Source: Butyricicoccus sp.
Lineage (GTDB): Bacteria; Bacillota; Clostridia; Oscillospirales; Butyricicoccaceae
Reading direction: 5' to 3'
Length of the DNA: 22,312 bases
Assembly: GCA_020025885.1 (NCBI GenBank)
Contig: JAHHRJ010000038.1
Location: 1 to 22,312 of the forward strand
Of the stretch, positions 1 through 9,465 are shown one piece after another (position 1 is the first letter of the stretch; each line of letters begins with the position of its first letter). The notes beneath the pieces were generated by a model. The model worked only from the letters and a program-made list of their open reading frames with translations. It was not told the origin of the DNA and ran no database searches. The position numbers and the translations under genes were made by a program.

Positions 1-59
1 CAGATGCCGCTCATTGTAGAAAAAGACCAGAATTTCGACTTTTCAGATAGCCCCTAAGC
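1..59. repeat. Family A interspersed repeat, partial copy cut by the window edge
   Basis: This stretch aligns with the last third of the family A copy at 21775-21936 in the same orientation: GATGCCG, then a variable stretch, then AAAAAGAC, AATTTCGA, CTTTTCAGA and the terminal AGCCCCT. Only one end is inside the window. It is diverged but recognisable. See the full copies at 12989-13151 and 21775-21936. Confidence 0.7.
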
Positions 60-108
60 AGATACAAGCCAAAAAGTGTAGAAATTCTTGATATATTTTG
101 AATATTTT

Positions 109-284
109 TAAGACAATATTGTACAATTGCATCTGTGATGCTGTCTGGCAAATTTGTGCCGTGATTTTGTCAGCATTTTTTACAATATATACAATATATC
201 AAGTATTACAAAAATGTTGTCCCATCAGGACAAAATTTTTCTCAGAAATCGCATTTGCTGAATTATGCGGTTTCGTCTTAACAC
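109..284. repeat. Family B interspersed repeat, degenerate full-length copy
   Basis: The left part (AAGACAATATTGTACAATTG, CATCTGTGATGCTGTCTGG) matches the reverse complement of the copy at 18087-18240, where the equivalents are AAGACAGCACCGCACAATG and CATCTGCGGCGCTTTGCG. The right part ends GCTGAATTATGCGG then TTTCGTCTT, matching GCTGAATGATGCGG then TATTGCCTT. The middle is replaced by AT-rich sequence with ACAATATATACAATATAT. A reading frame can be drawn through it, but its content is the repeat, so I do not call a gene. Nothing else is visible between the window start and the end of uvrA, and no clear uvrA terminator is seen. Confidence 0.7.
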
Positions 285-335
285 ATCAGCTGCCATTCAC
301 CTCTGAAAAACATAAAATTTTTGACTTTTCACCCC

Positions 336-3176
336 CTATTCTTCCCATTTTTTCACTCGTTCCAGCACATTTTTCAGATACTTTCCGGTATATGAAGTTT
401 CACATGCTGCAACTTCTTCTGGCGTACCTGCAACAACGACTGTTCCGCCGCCGTCACCGCCTTCGGGTCCCAGATCAATGATATAATCTGCTGTCTTGAT
501 GACATCCAGATTATGCTCAATGACAACAACTGTATTGCCGGTATCCACCAGCTTTTGCAGTACATCCACAAGCCTGTGCACGTCTGCAACATGCAGTCCG
601 GTTGTCGGCTCATCCAAAATATAGATGGTCTTACCCGTTGCCCGCTTGGAAAGCTCGGTTGCCAGCTTTGCGCGCTGTGCCTCACCGCCCGATAGTGTGG
701 TTGAGGACTGCCCCAGCTTAATATATCCCAGTCCCACGTCCTGCATGGTCTGCATCTTGCGTGCAATCTTGGGCACGTTCTCAAAGAAAATCAGAGCTTC
801 ATCTACGGTCATGTCCAGCACTTCATAGATATTCTTGCCCTTGTACCGTACTTCCAGCGTTTCCTTATTGTATCGCTTGCCCTTACACACATCACATGGC
901 ACGTAGATATCCGGCAAGAAATGCATTTCGATCTTGATGAGACCATCCCCTGTACATGCTTCACAGCGACCGCCCTTGACGTTAAATGAAAAGCGTCCCG
1001 GTCCATATCCGCGCAGCTTTGCGTCCTGTGTGAAAGCAAAGAGTTCACGAATATCATTGAACACGCCTGTATAGGTTGCCGGATTGGAACGCGGTGTGCG
1101 TCCAATTGGGGACTGGTCAATATCAATCACCTTATCCAGATGCTCGACACCTTCTATGCTGTCAAATGCACCCGCTCGGGTCTTTGCGCCATTGAGTTCA
1201 GACGCGAGCTTTTTATAAAGGATTTCATTGACAAAGGAAGATTTTCCCGAACCAGATACACCTGTCACGCAGGTCAGCGTACCAAGCGGAATCGAGAAAT
1301 CGGTATGTTTGAGGTTATGCACTGCCGCACCGTGCACCGTAAGCCATTTTCCGTTTCCCTTGCGTCGAATTTCGGGCACAGGGATAAAGCGGCGTCCGGA
1401 CAGATATGCACCTGTAATAGACTTGGGGTCTTGCAGCATTTCGTCTACTGTGCCTTGGAAGATAATCTCACCACCATGCACACCCGCACCCGGTCCGATA
1501 TCCACAATATGATCTGCCGCATACATGGTATCTTCGTCATGCTCCACGACAATCAGCGTGTTTCCAATATCGCGCAAGTGTTTCAAGGTCTCTAACAGTT
1601 TATCATTGTCTCTCTGGTGCAGACCGATGGACGGCTCGTCCAGAATATACAGCACACCCATAAGGGAAGAACCGATCTGCGTTGCAAGGCGGATACGCTG
1701 ACTTTCTCCGCCGGACAGCGTACCCGCCGAGCGGGACAGCGTGAGATACTCCAGACCAACCGACTGCAAAAATCCCAGTCTGTCTAGAATTTCACGAATC
1801 ACACGGTCACCAATTTTATGCTGTATTTCATTGAGCGTCAAATGCTGCATAAATGCCAGCGCCTTGGTGATGGACAGCCCACAATATTCCGCAATATTCA
1901 TGCCGCCCACGGTCACCGCCAGAATTTCTTTTTTCAAGCGATTGCCATGGCAGTCTGGACAGGGGATCTCGCTCATACAGTCCTCGATCTCTGCCCGCAT
2001 ATAGTCGCTGTTCGTTTCATGGTATCGACGCTCTAAGTTGTTGATGATACCCTCAAACGGCTGACTCATGGTGCCGCCGGAAAAACGCTTGACTTTGAGC
2101 GTGAGCGGCTCCCCCTTGGTTCCATAAAGCAAGGCATCCAGTGCTTCTTCGGAAAACTCACAGAGCGGCGTATCCAACGTAAAGCCAAATTTTTCACCCA
2201 ACGCATCATAGTACATGCGTGAAATGCTGCCCGTCTCTGCATTTGACCAACCAGACGCACGAATCGCACCGCCCGCAATGGATAACGTGCGGTTTGGAAT
2301 CACACGATCAGGGTCAATCTTCATCTGGATGCCAAGTCCTGTGCAAGTCGGACATGCACCATAAGGGTTGTTAAACGAGAACATACGCGGGGTCAGTTCT
2401 TCGATGGAAATGCCACAGTCCTCACACGCATAATTCTGCGAAAACGTGAGCATTTCCCCACCGATCACATCCGCGAGCACCAAGCCACCGGAAAGTGCAG
2501 AAGCCGTCTCCACCGAGTCTGTCAAGCGAGACCGCGCATCTGACCGCACCACAATGCGGTCAACCACAATTTCAATCGAATGCTTTTTGTTCTTTTCCAG
2601 CTTGATCTCTTCCGATAAATCGTATAGATTGCCGTCCACCCGTACACGCACATAACCCGATTTTTGCGCATCCTTGAGCACCTTGACATGCTCACCCTTG
2701 CGCTGACGCACCACAGGTGCAAGCACTTGCAGCCTTGTTCCCTCTGGCAGGCTCATAAGCTGGTCAATGATCTGGTCAATGGTCTGCTGCTGGATTTCCT
2801 TTCCGCATTTTGGGCAATGTGGGATGCCGATTCTCGCCCATAACAAACGCAGATAATCATAAATTTCTGTAACCGTTCCAACCGTAGAACGCGGATTTTT
2901 GGAAGTTGTTTTCTGATCAATGGAGATTGCTGGGGAAAGCCCCTCAATATAGTCTACATCTGGCTTTTCCATCTGCCCCAAAAACTGACGCGCATAAGAT
3001 GAGAGCGACTCTACATAGCGTCGCTGTCCCTCCGCGTAGATGGTATCAAATGCCAGCGAAGACTTACCCGAACCAGATAGCCCCGTAAATACCACGAGTT
3101 TATCCCGCGGAATGGCCAGATCCACATTTTTCAGATTGTGTTCTCTCGCACCTTTGATATAAATTTGATCTTGCAT
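336..3176 (-). CDS. uvrA: UvrA, excinuclease ABC damage-recognition ATPase
   Basis: UvrA is the dimeric ATPase that finds bulky DNA lesions and loads UvrB in nucleotide excision repair. The 946 residues match the usual family length of about 940. Visible are a first Walker A GLSGSGKS at 32-39, a CPKCG pair near 122, a CEDC...CPTC zinc-binding pair near 250, the first ABC signature LSGGESQR with ILDEPSIGL near 490-520, a second Walker A GVSGSGKSS near 638, a second zinc module CEAC...CDVC near 737-765, and a second signature LSGGEAQR with ILDEPTTGL near 826-860. The ATG has AAAGGA seven bases upstream. It is the last gene of the operon that starts at the promoter near 7446 and lies 25 bp after the flavodoxin/ferredoxin gene. 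No truncation or frameshift is seen. Confidence 0.98.
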   Translation of the reverse strand: MQDQIYIKGAREHNLKNVDLAIPRDKLVVFTGLSGSGKSSLAFDTIYAEGQRRYVESLSSYARQFLGQMEKPDVDYIEGLSPAISIDQKTTSKNPRSTVGTVTEIYDYLRLLWARIGIPHCPKCGKEIQQQTIDQIIDQLMSLPEGTRLQVLAPVVRQRKGEHVKVLKDAQKSGYVRVRVDGNLYDLSEEIKLEKNKKHSIEIVVDRIVVRSDARSRLTDSVETASALSGGLVLADVIGGEMLTFSQNYACEDCGISIEELTPRMFSFNNPYGACPTCTGLGIQMKIDPDRVIPNRTLSIAGGAIRASGWSNAETGSISRMYYDALGEKFGFTLDTPLCEFSEEALDALLYGTKGEPLTLKVKRFSGGTMSQPFEGIINNLERRYHETNSDYMRAEIEDCMSEIPCPDCHGNRLKKEILAVTVGGMNIAEYCGLSITKALAFMQHLTLNEIQHKIGDRVIREILDRLGFLQSVGLEYLTLSRSAGTLSGGESQRIRLATQIGSSLMGVLYILDEPSIGLHQRDNDKLLETLKHLRDIGNTLIVVEHDEDTMYAADHIVDIGPGAGVHGGEIIFQGTVDEMLQDPKSITGAYLSGRRFIPVPEIRRKGNGKWLTVHGAAVHNLKHTDFSIPLGTLTCVTGVSGSGKSSFVNEILYKKLASELNGAKTRAGAFDSIEGVEHLDKVIDIDQSPIGRTPRSNPATYTGVFNDIRELFAFTQDAKLRGYGPGRFSFNVKGGRCEACTGDGLIKIEMHFLPDIYVPCDVCKGKRYNKETLEVRYKGKNIYEVLDMTVDEALIFFENVPKIARKMQTMQDVGLGYIKLGQSSTTLSGGEAQRAKLATELSKRATGKTIYILDEPTTGLHVADVHRLVDVLQKLVDTGNTVVVIEHNLDVIKTADYIIDLGPEGGDGGGTVVVAGTPEEVAACETSYTGKYLKNVLERVKKWEE

Positions 3177-3201
3177 AACATTCCTTTCTAAAGGTTAAGG
3201 T

Positions 3202-4014
3202 TTAAAGAAAAATTGCATTCTTCGCACGTCGCTTGTATTCGAGTTCCAACGCTTCCTTATGATATAAATATCCTGCATCATCATAATATTTTGCCCCAGT
3301 TGGACATTTTTTTACGCAGGCACAACATTTAATACAGCTCCCCGGAACCAGTGTTGGGTCTTGGGGATCAATTGATCCCATCGGGCACACACGCACACAA
3401 AGTCCACATGCATGACACAGCTCCGCATGAGTCTTGGGCTTCACCTTTAAAATATTGATGGGGTTTCCCGCACGGTCACGCGGCGTATAATAGGGCGCAA
3501 TTGGATCGTTTCCTGCGACCTGCGCAGGGGTCTGACAGGTTCCATCCTGTATTTTTTTCCATAGTTTTTCTGTAAACGCATGTGCTTCCTGCAAATCGTT
3601 GGCATCGGGTCTGCCTGCACCTAAAGTGGTTGAAAATGCATGCTCTCCTGCAAACGCCGCACCTGCAATCGTGTGAAACCCGTCCGCTTCAAGGATGTTG
3701 CGCAGTTCTATCAGTGCATCATCAAAATTGCGGTTGCCGAATACCACGACGGGAACGGCATATGCACCGCCGCCCTGCATGGTCTGCAAATACTTCACAA
3801 GGATGTTCGGCACACGTCCTGCATAGACTGGTGTGCCAAAGATCACCATATCTTGTTCCTCAAAGCAGGGCGCAGACTGCCTTTCCGCCGGAAGCGTAAA
3901 ATCAATCACTGCATAGGACATGCCTGCAAGCTGTGCAAGCGTTTCCGCAATTGTTGTGACAACTTTTTTTGTTGTGCCTGTTGCACTCCAATACATTGCA
4001 TAGATCCGCTTCAT
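3202..4014 (-). CDS. EFR1-type flavodoxin-ferredoxin fusion protein
   Basis: This 270-residue protein probably moves electrons in the cytoplasm; its partner is unknown. The N-terminal half (1 to about 160) is flavodoxin-like, with the phosphate-binding loop YWSATGTTKKVV at 8-19 and GTPVYAGRVPN at 60-70. The C-terminal part carries two 4Fe-4S motifs, C200-x2-C203-x2-C206-x3-C210-P and C227-x2-C230-x2-C233-x3-C237-P, as in bacterial 2[4Fe-4S] ferredoxins, plus an extra Cys231. This order is that of the EFR1 family of clostridial redox proteins. It sits between uvrB (36 bp upstream) and uvrA (25 bp downstream) with no promoter or terminator between, so it is co-transcribed with excision repair genes. 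AGAGG lies about 10 bases before the ATG. A direct role in repair is not shown by the sequence. Confidence 0.85.
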   Translation of the reverse strand: MKRIYAMYWSATGTTKKVVTTIAETLAQLAGMSYAVIDFTLPAERQSAPCFEEQDMVIFGTPVYAGRVPNILVKYLQTMQGGGAYAVPVVVFGNRNFDDALIELRNILEADGFHTIAGAAFAGEHAFSTTLGAGRPDANDLQEAHAFTEKLWKKIQDGTCQTPAQVAGNDPIAPYYTPRDRAGNPINILKVKPKTHAELCHACGLCVRVCPMGSIDPQDPTLVPGSCIKCCACVKKCPTGAKYYDDAGYLYHKEALELEYKRRAKNAIFL

Positions 4015-4049
4015 CTCACTTCATCCTCTCATCACTTTTCAGCAAATTC

Positions 4050-6005
<1,956 letters not shown>

Positions 6006-6035
6006 AAAAAGCTCCTCCTGTTTTGAAAGATGGGA

Positions 6036-6761
6036 TTACCCCAAAAAGCCGCTCTCTGCCAGCGAAACAAAGTCATGCTCTCCGAAGATCAAGTGCTCAA
6101 TCAGCTCTACGCCCACACCTGAAAGCAGTGCTCGCAATTGCACGGTTGTTTCAATATCCTGCTGGGATGGGATGGCAGGTCCACGCGGATGGTTATGCGC
6201 CAAAACAGTCACCGCCGCATGGTGGCGCACCGCAAGTGCATTGATTTTCTGTACACTGACCTCACTTGCATTAACCGACCCTGTCCCAATCACATCGCAG
6301 CTGATGGGACATCTTGATGCATCCATACATAATAAAATCGCGGCTTCTTCGCGCATTCCCTTAAACTGTGGGCGCAGATAATCTGCCATGCGTGTAATGG
6401 TATCCAGTTTTAAACTGCTCTGGCTTTGTAGAACACGGCTGCGATCACAACGCCGTTCATGTTCCCCAAGTGTATATAAGAACAGCGCCACCTGATCTCC
6501 CACACCGTCTATCTTTTTCAGCTCTTCGATGGAGGCTTCAAATACGCGGTGATATCCGCCAAAGGTGCGCAGCAAACGATGTGCAAGCGGATTGACGTCA
6601 CGACGCGGCACGATATAGTATAGCAGCACTTCCAGTGCTTCATGCGGTTCTAAGCTGTCAAAGCCCTGTCTGAGCATTCGCGCACGCATACGGGATCGGT
6701 GATCTGCATGCTCTGCCGCATCCAGTTTCGCCTGTTCATCCGGTTTTTTCTTTGTCCCCAT
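6036..6761 (-). CDS. radC: RadC-family JAMM-domain protein
   Basis: RadC proteins (YsxA/RadC) combine a helix-hairpin-helix region with an MPN+/JAMM metalloprotease-like domain; the biochemical role is not settled. With the start chosen here the protein has 241 residues. A helix-hairpin-helix-like segment (ELKKIDGVGDQVALFL) lies near 80-95. The zinc motif HNHPRGPAIPSQQD, i.e. HxHPxGxxxPSxxD, lies near 189-202. I chose the ATG at 6761 because GGGAGG sits seven bases upstream. An in-frame ATG 33 bases earlier lies deeper inside the GNAT gene and has no such site. The gene overlaps the end of the GNAT gene by 26 bases, so the two are likely translationally coupled. Confidence 0.9.
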   Translation of the reverse strand: MGTKKKPDEQAKLDAAEHADHRSRMRARMLRQGFDSLEPHEALEVLLYYIVPRRDVNPLAHRLLRTFGGYHRVFEASIEELKKIDGVGDQVALFLYTLGEHERRCDRSRVLQSQSSLKLDTITRMADYLRPQFKGMREEAAILLCMDASRCPISCDVIGTGSVNASEVSVQKINALAVRHHAAVTVLAHNHPRGPAIPSQQDIETTVQLRALLSGVGVELIEHLIFGEHDFVSLAESGFLG

Positions 6762-7380
6762 CTTCTTCCTCCCTCTTTTGCTGTGTCCGCACACGCACAG
6801 TCTGTGCTTGTGATAAAAACACAGCTTCCGTCTGTGTCTCTTGTAGGATCAAGGGGAAGGGTACGGTCGGCACAGGTGCGATTTCATGCGGACGCAGGCT
6901 TTTTGCCATCCAAATAACATCCCGCCACTGTCCGAACTTATACATGCTGTTTTGATATGCACCAGAGATCACAAACCCCATTGCCGTATGAAATTTAATG
7001 CTTCTTTCATTTGGTGAAGTGATTCCCACAAAAATATTATAATACCCCTGTCGCACAAGCAGAGAAAACAACGCACGATACAACGCCGCCGCAATACCGC
7101 AGCGGTGAAACTCTGGTGCAACATAGATCGAAGTCTCCACCGACCACTGGTACCCTGCACGTGTGCGGTGGGGCGCAGCATATCCATACCCTGCCGCCTT
7201 TCCATCTATGCGGCAGATCAGCCACGGAAGCTGTGTGGTATAGGTGCGGATACGCTCCCTAAAAACCTCCAGTGTTGGCGCTTCATATTCGCTCGAAATG
7301 GTCGTACTAATCACATAAGGCATATAAATTTCGAGCATTTCTGCCGCATCCGCCTCAGTTGCAGGTTGTATCGTAACCAT
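6736..7380 (-). CDS. GNAT N-acetyltransferase, phosphinothricin acetyltransferase-like
   Basis: This is a 214-residue GCN5-related acetyltransferase that would use acetyl-CoA to modify a small molecule or protein amine. The core matches the PAT/MnaT-like group: an N-terminal IRPATEADA-type start, SVETSIYVAPEFHRCGIAAAL at 80-100 holding a slightly altered acetyl-CoA loop (H-R-C-G-I-A rather than R/Q-x-x-G-x-G/A), and NERSIKFHTAMGF near 124-136. After about residue 164 there is a 50-residue polar tail (ending EEEDGDKEKTG) unlike the family, whose end overlaps radC. GGGGGA lies about eight bases before the ATG. It is the first gene of the repair operon, directly behind the LexA box promoter. The substrate cannot be read from the sequence. 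Confidence 0.85.
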   Translation of the reverse strand: MVTIQPATEADAAEMLEIYMPYVISTTISSEYEAPTLEVFRERIRTYTTQLPWLICRIDGKAAGYGYAAPHRTRAGYQWSVETSIYVAPEFHRCGIAAALYRALFSLLVRQGYYNIFVGITSPNERSIKFHTAMGFVISGAYQNSMYKFGQWRDVIWMAKSLRPHEIAPVPTVPFPLILQETQTEAVFLSQAQTVRVRTQQKREEEDGDKEKTG

Positions 7381-7421
7381 AAGGAATCCCCCTTATGCAG
7401 TCTATTTGATATCTATTATCC

Positions 7422-7451
7422 ATGATAGCATACACGAACGTCTGTTTGCAA
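7422..7451 (-). promoter_or_regulatory. Promoter of the GNAT-radC-uvrB-efr-uvrA operon with overlapping LexA box
   Basis: On the minus strand TTGCAA (7446-7451) and TATCAT (7422-7427) are 18 bases apart and form a moderate sigma-A promoter 40 to 70 bases before the GNAT start. Within it, 7435-7448 reads CGAACGTCTGTTTG, which fits the Gram-positive LexA/DinR consensus CGAACRNRYGTTYG at 13 of 14 positions. A repressor bound there would cover the spacer and part of the -35 element. SOS control is inferred from this match and from the repair genes downstream. Confidence 0.7.
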
Positions 7452-7489
7452 CCGTTTTTTAGGCCGTGTGTTTTTTGTAATTCTGCCCG

Positions 7490-7518
7490 TTCCCCTGCCG
7501 TACAAAACGTGCTATACT
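7490..7518 (+). promoter_or_regulatory. Probable promoter of the DUF4364 gene pair
   Basis: TATACT at 7513-7518 is a good -10 element. The -35 position 17 bases upstream reads TTCCCC (7490-7495), which is weak. The promoter diverges from the repair operon promoter about 40 bp away. Confidence 0.5.
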
Positions 7519-7558
7519 ATAAGCGTATATCATTCCCAATCATAAAGGAGGCAACCAC

Positions 7559-8098
7559 ATGGCACGTTATGGGTTTATCAAAACCAAAGAAGATATTAAG
7601 TTTCTTATTTTATATGCATTGTGCTATTTGCCGGAGCCAGCCACCTTTGAGATCCTGCTCGATGTCTGTACCTGGTGCGATGATGGATTTGGTTGGTTCG
7701 AGTTCAAGGAAGCATTTGATGAGCTTGTGGAAACCGGACACCTTTCCATTGCAGACCCTTGTCTGGATACTACTTACACCATCAGTGACAAAGGGCACGA
7801 AGCACTCGCGGCATTCAATAACCGCTTGCCCTATACCGTTCGCGAATCTGCGCAGCGTTCTGCCTTGCGTGTTGTGCGGCAAGCCAACCGCGACGCCGTG
7901 ATTTTGACCCAAACAGAGCAGCAGCACCCACATGATTTTCTGGTGAAAATGGGCATTGACGAAGTATTTTCGCTGGAACTTCACACCGCAAGTGCAGAGC
8001 AGGCTTCTCTGCTTGAAAAAACTTTCCGCGCCCATGCTGAGGAAATCTATCAAACAATCTTACACGCAATGACCAACGACTATGATACGAAAGGATAA
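7559..8098 (+). CDS. DUF4364 family winged-helix protein
   Basis: A 179-residue protein that I recognise as DUF4364, a family common in clostridia and predicted to be a winged helix-turn-helix regulator; its targets are unknown. The N-terminus (FIKTKEDIKFLILYALCYL) and the region TGHLSIADPCLDTTYTISDKG look like the helix and wing of a PadR/MarR-like fold. The C-terminal half (ANRDAVILTQTEQQ onward) would be the effector or dimer part. AAAGGAGG stands eight bases before the ATG. It shares an operon with the next gene, whose reading frame begins at its stop codon. It is transcribed away from the repair operon. Confidence 0.8.
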   Translation: MARYGFIKTKEDIKFLILYALCYLPEPATFEILLDVCTWCDDGFGWFEFKEAFDELVETGHLSIADPCLDTTYTISDKGHEALAAFNNRLPYTVRESAQRSALRVVRQANRDAVILTQTEQQHPHDFLVKMGIDEVFSLELHTASAEQASLLEKTFRAHAEEIYQTILHAMTNDYDTKG

Positions 8099-8106
8099 TG
8101 AACTTT

Positions 8107-8946
8107 ATGAGTGAACAACAAGAACGTGCCGCATTCCAATCACGATTTGCGCCAGAATCCAAAGAAGTCCTTGTGCTGACACAAGAGCATGGCGGCAGCG
8201 GTCGTGCCGGTAAGGATACACTATGGCAGATGAACTTTCCCCTCCTTGGTGTGATTGATCTTAAAAGCGGCGCGCTTTCCACCGAACCCTGCTGCCTTTG
8301 CTGGCAGCTCACCGATGCAGAATGCAAGACCGATGAGCGAATTTTCGATTTACATGATCTTTCGATCTATCATCTGCGCGTGCATGAATCGCTGCCCACC
8401 CCATATCTTGCACAGCGCGAATACCTTTGGGTCACTGAGGTCTTGGCGCGCGACTGTCAGGAGACACGTCTCAACGAACTGCTTATAGCCTACAAAACCC
8501 CGGTTATATTGGAAGCCGCGGACTGCGCCCCACTGACCTTGAATAAATCGCTGGATTTATTTTACGGCGAAGGGCGATGGGCAGGACGAGACTGCTCCAT
8601 CCATCTTGAGGCAGATGCACCCAAGGCGCAAACCGCAGACAATGCCCTGCATACTTTACAGATACTGCTTGCTGACTCTGCAAGCTGGGATCAGAAAGCA
8701 CGTCAATTTGCTGCAAACGAGCTGGTAGAAAACGCAAATGACTGGCAAGATGACGAAGATGAATGCGCCCCTGAGATTACAGCGGATGAATTTGCATCTC
8801 GCATCTCTATCAGCGAAATTTCTGTTTCTGCCGAAGATGATGAATTTGAGCTTTATTACGATGACGATGACCTATTCTGGGGTCATGTGATCCTTGTTTC
8901 AGGCAATCTCACGGATGGATTTTCGGACGCAACCATCGCTGGATAA
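8107..8946 (+). CDS. Uncharacterised acidic protein, partner of the DUF4364 gene
   Basis: I do not recognise this 279-residue protein. It has no signal peptide or membrane segment, so it is probably cytoplasmic. It contains a Cys cluster (EPCCLCWQL near 60-70) and a very acidic C-terminal part (QDDEDE, SAEDDEFELYYDDDDLFW) that could mimic nucleic acid or bind metal, but this is speculation. I chose the ATG at 8107 because AAAGGA lies about 11 bases upstream. The alternative ATG at 8098 overlaps the DUF4364 stop (TAATG) but would sit only two bases from that site. The tight coupling suggests a joint function with DUF4364. A bidirectional terminator follows. Confidence 0.75.
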   Translation: MSEQQERAAFQSRFAPESKEVLVLTQEHGGSGRAGKDTLWQMNFPLLGVIDLKSGALSTEPCCLCWQLTDAECKTDERIFDLHDLSIYHLRVHESLPTPYLAQREYLWVTEVLARDCQETRLNELLIAYKTPVILEAADCAPLTLNKSLDLFYGEGRWAGRDCSIHLEADAPKAQTADNALHTLQILLADSASWDQKARQFAANELVENANDWQDDEDECAPEITADEFASRISISEISVSAEDDEFELYYDDDDLFWGHVILVSGNLTDGFSDATIAG

Positions 8947-8958
8947 TCGAACACAACA

Positions 8959-9003
8959 AAAACGGCTGACTTGCAATGATGCAAACCAGCCGTTTCTTTT
9001 TTA
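8959..9003. terminator. Bidirectional intrinsic terminator between the DUF4364 pair and ridA
   Basis: A 9-bp stem AAACGGCTG (8960-8968) / CAGCCGTTT (8987-8995) encloses a second small palindrome TTGCAATGATGCAA. It is flanked by a T-rich run on the plus side (8997-9003) and by AAAAA (T-run on the minus strand) on the other. It serves both converging genes. Confidence 0.9.
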
Positions 9004-9005
9004 TT

Positions 9006-9386
9006 TTACTTTACTGCAATGCACTCAACTTCGAGCTTTGCGCCCATTGGCAGAGCTGCCACTGCAAAGCAGGAGCGTGCCGGAGCTGCTTCGGGGAAGT
9101 ACTTTGCATACACTGCATTGAATGCAGCAAAGTCCGCAAGATCTGCCAAAAAGCAGGTGGTTTTAACGATACGATCCATGCCAACGCCGCCCTCAGCCAG
9201 AACATGCTTCAGGTTCTGCATCACCTGCTCAGCCTGCTCTTCAATCGTTGTACCCTCGATCTTACCTGTCTGTGGGTTAATCGGGATCTGACCAGATGTG
9301 AAGATGAAACTATCTGTCTCAATTGCCTGAACATATGGACCAATTGCTGCTGGTGCCAATGCAGAGCTCAAAACATTCTTTTTCAT
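9006..9386 (-). CDS. ridA: RidA family enamine/imine deaminase
   Basis: RidA (YjgF/YER057c/UK114) is a small trimeric enzyme that hydrolyses reactive 2-aminoacrylate-type enamines and imines made by PLP enzymes, protecting targets in the cytoplasm. The protein has 126 residues, the usual length. It shows the start LSSALAPAAIGPYVQAI, the SGQIPINPQTG segment near 31-41, and the signature PARSCFAVAALPMGAKLEVE near 102-121, whose Arg is the substrate carboxylate ligand. AAAGGAACC is about eight bases before the ATG. It stands alone, after typA and before a bidirectional terminator. Confidence 0.95.
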   Translation of the reverse strand: MKKNVLSSALAPAAIGPYVQAIETDSFIFTSGQIPINPQTGKIEGTTIEEQAEQVMQNLKHVLAEGGVGMDRIVKTTCFLADLADFAAFNAVYAKYFPEAAPARSCFAVAALPMGAKLEVECIAVK

Positions 9387-9465
9387 AGTTTGGGTTCCTT
9401 TCTCGTCTTGTTATAATTAGAACAAAACAATGATATCCTATTTATCCCAAATTTGCAAGAAAAAC

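Noticed and set aside
98..481. Plus-strand frame of 127 codons at the window start
   Set aside because: It runs through a degenerate family B repeat and into the antisense of uvrA, has no ribosome binding site and no family likeness.
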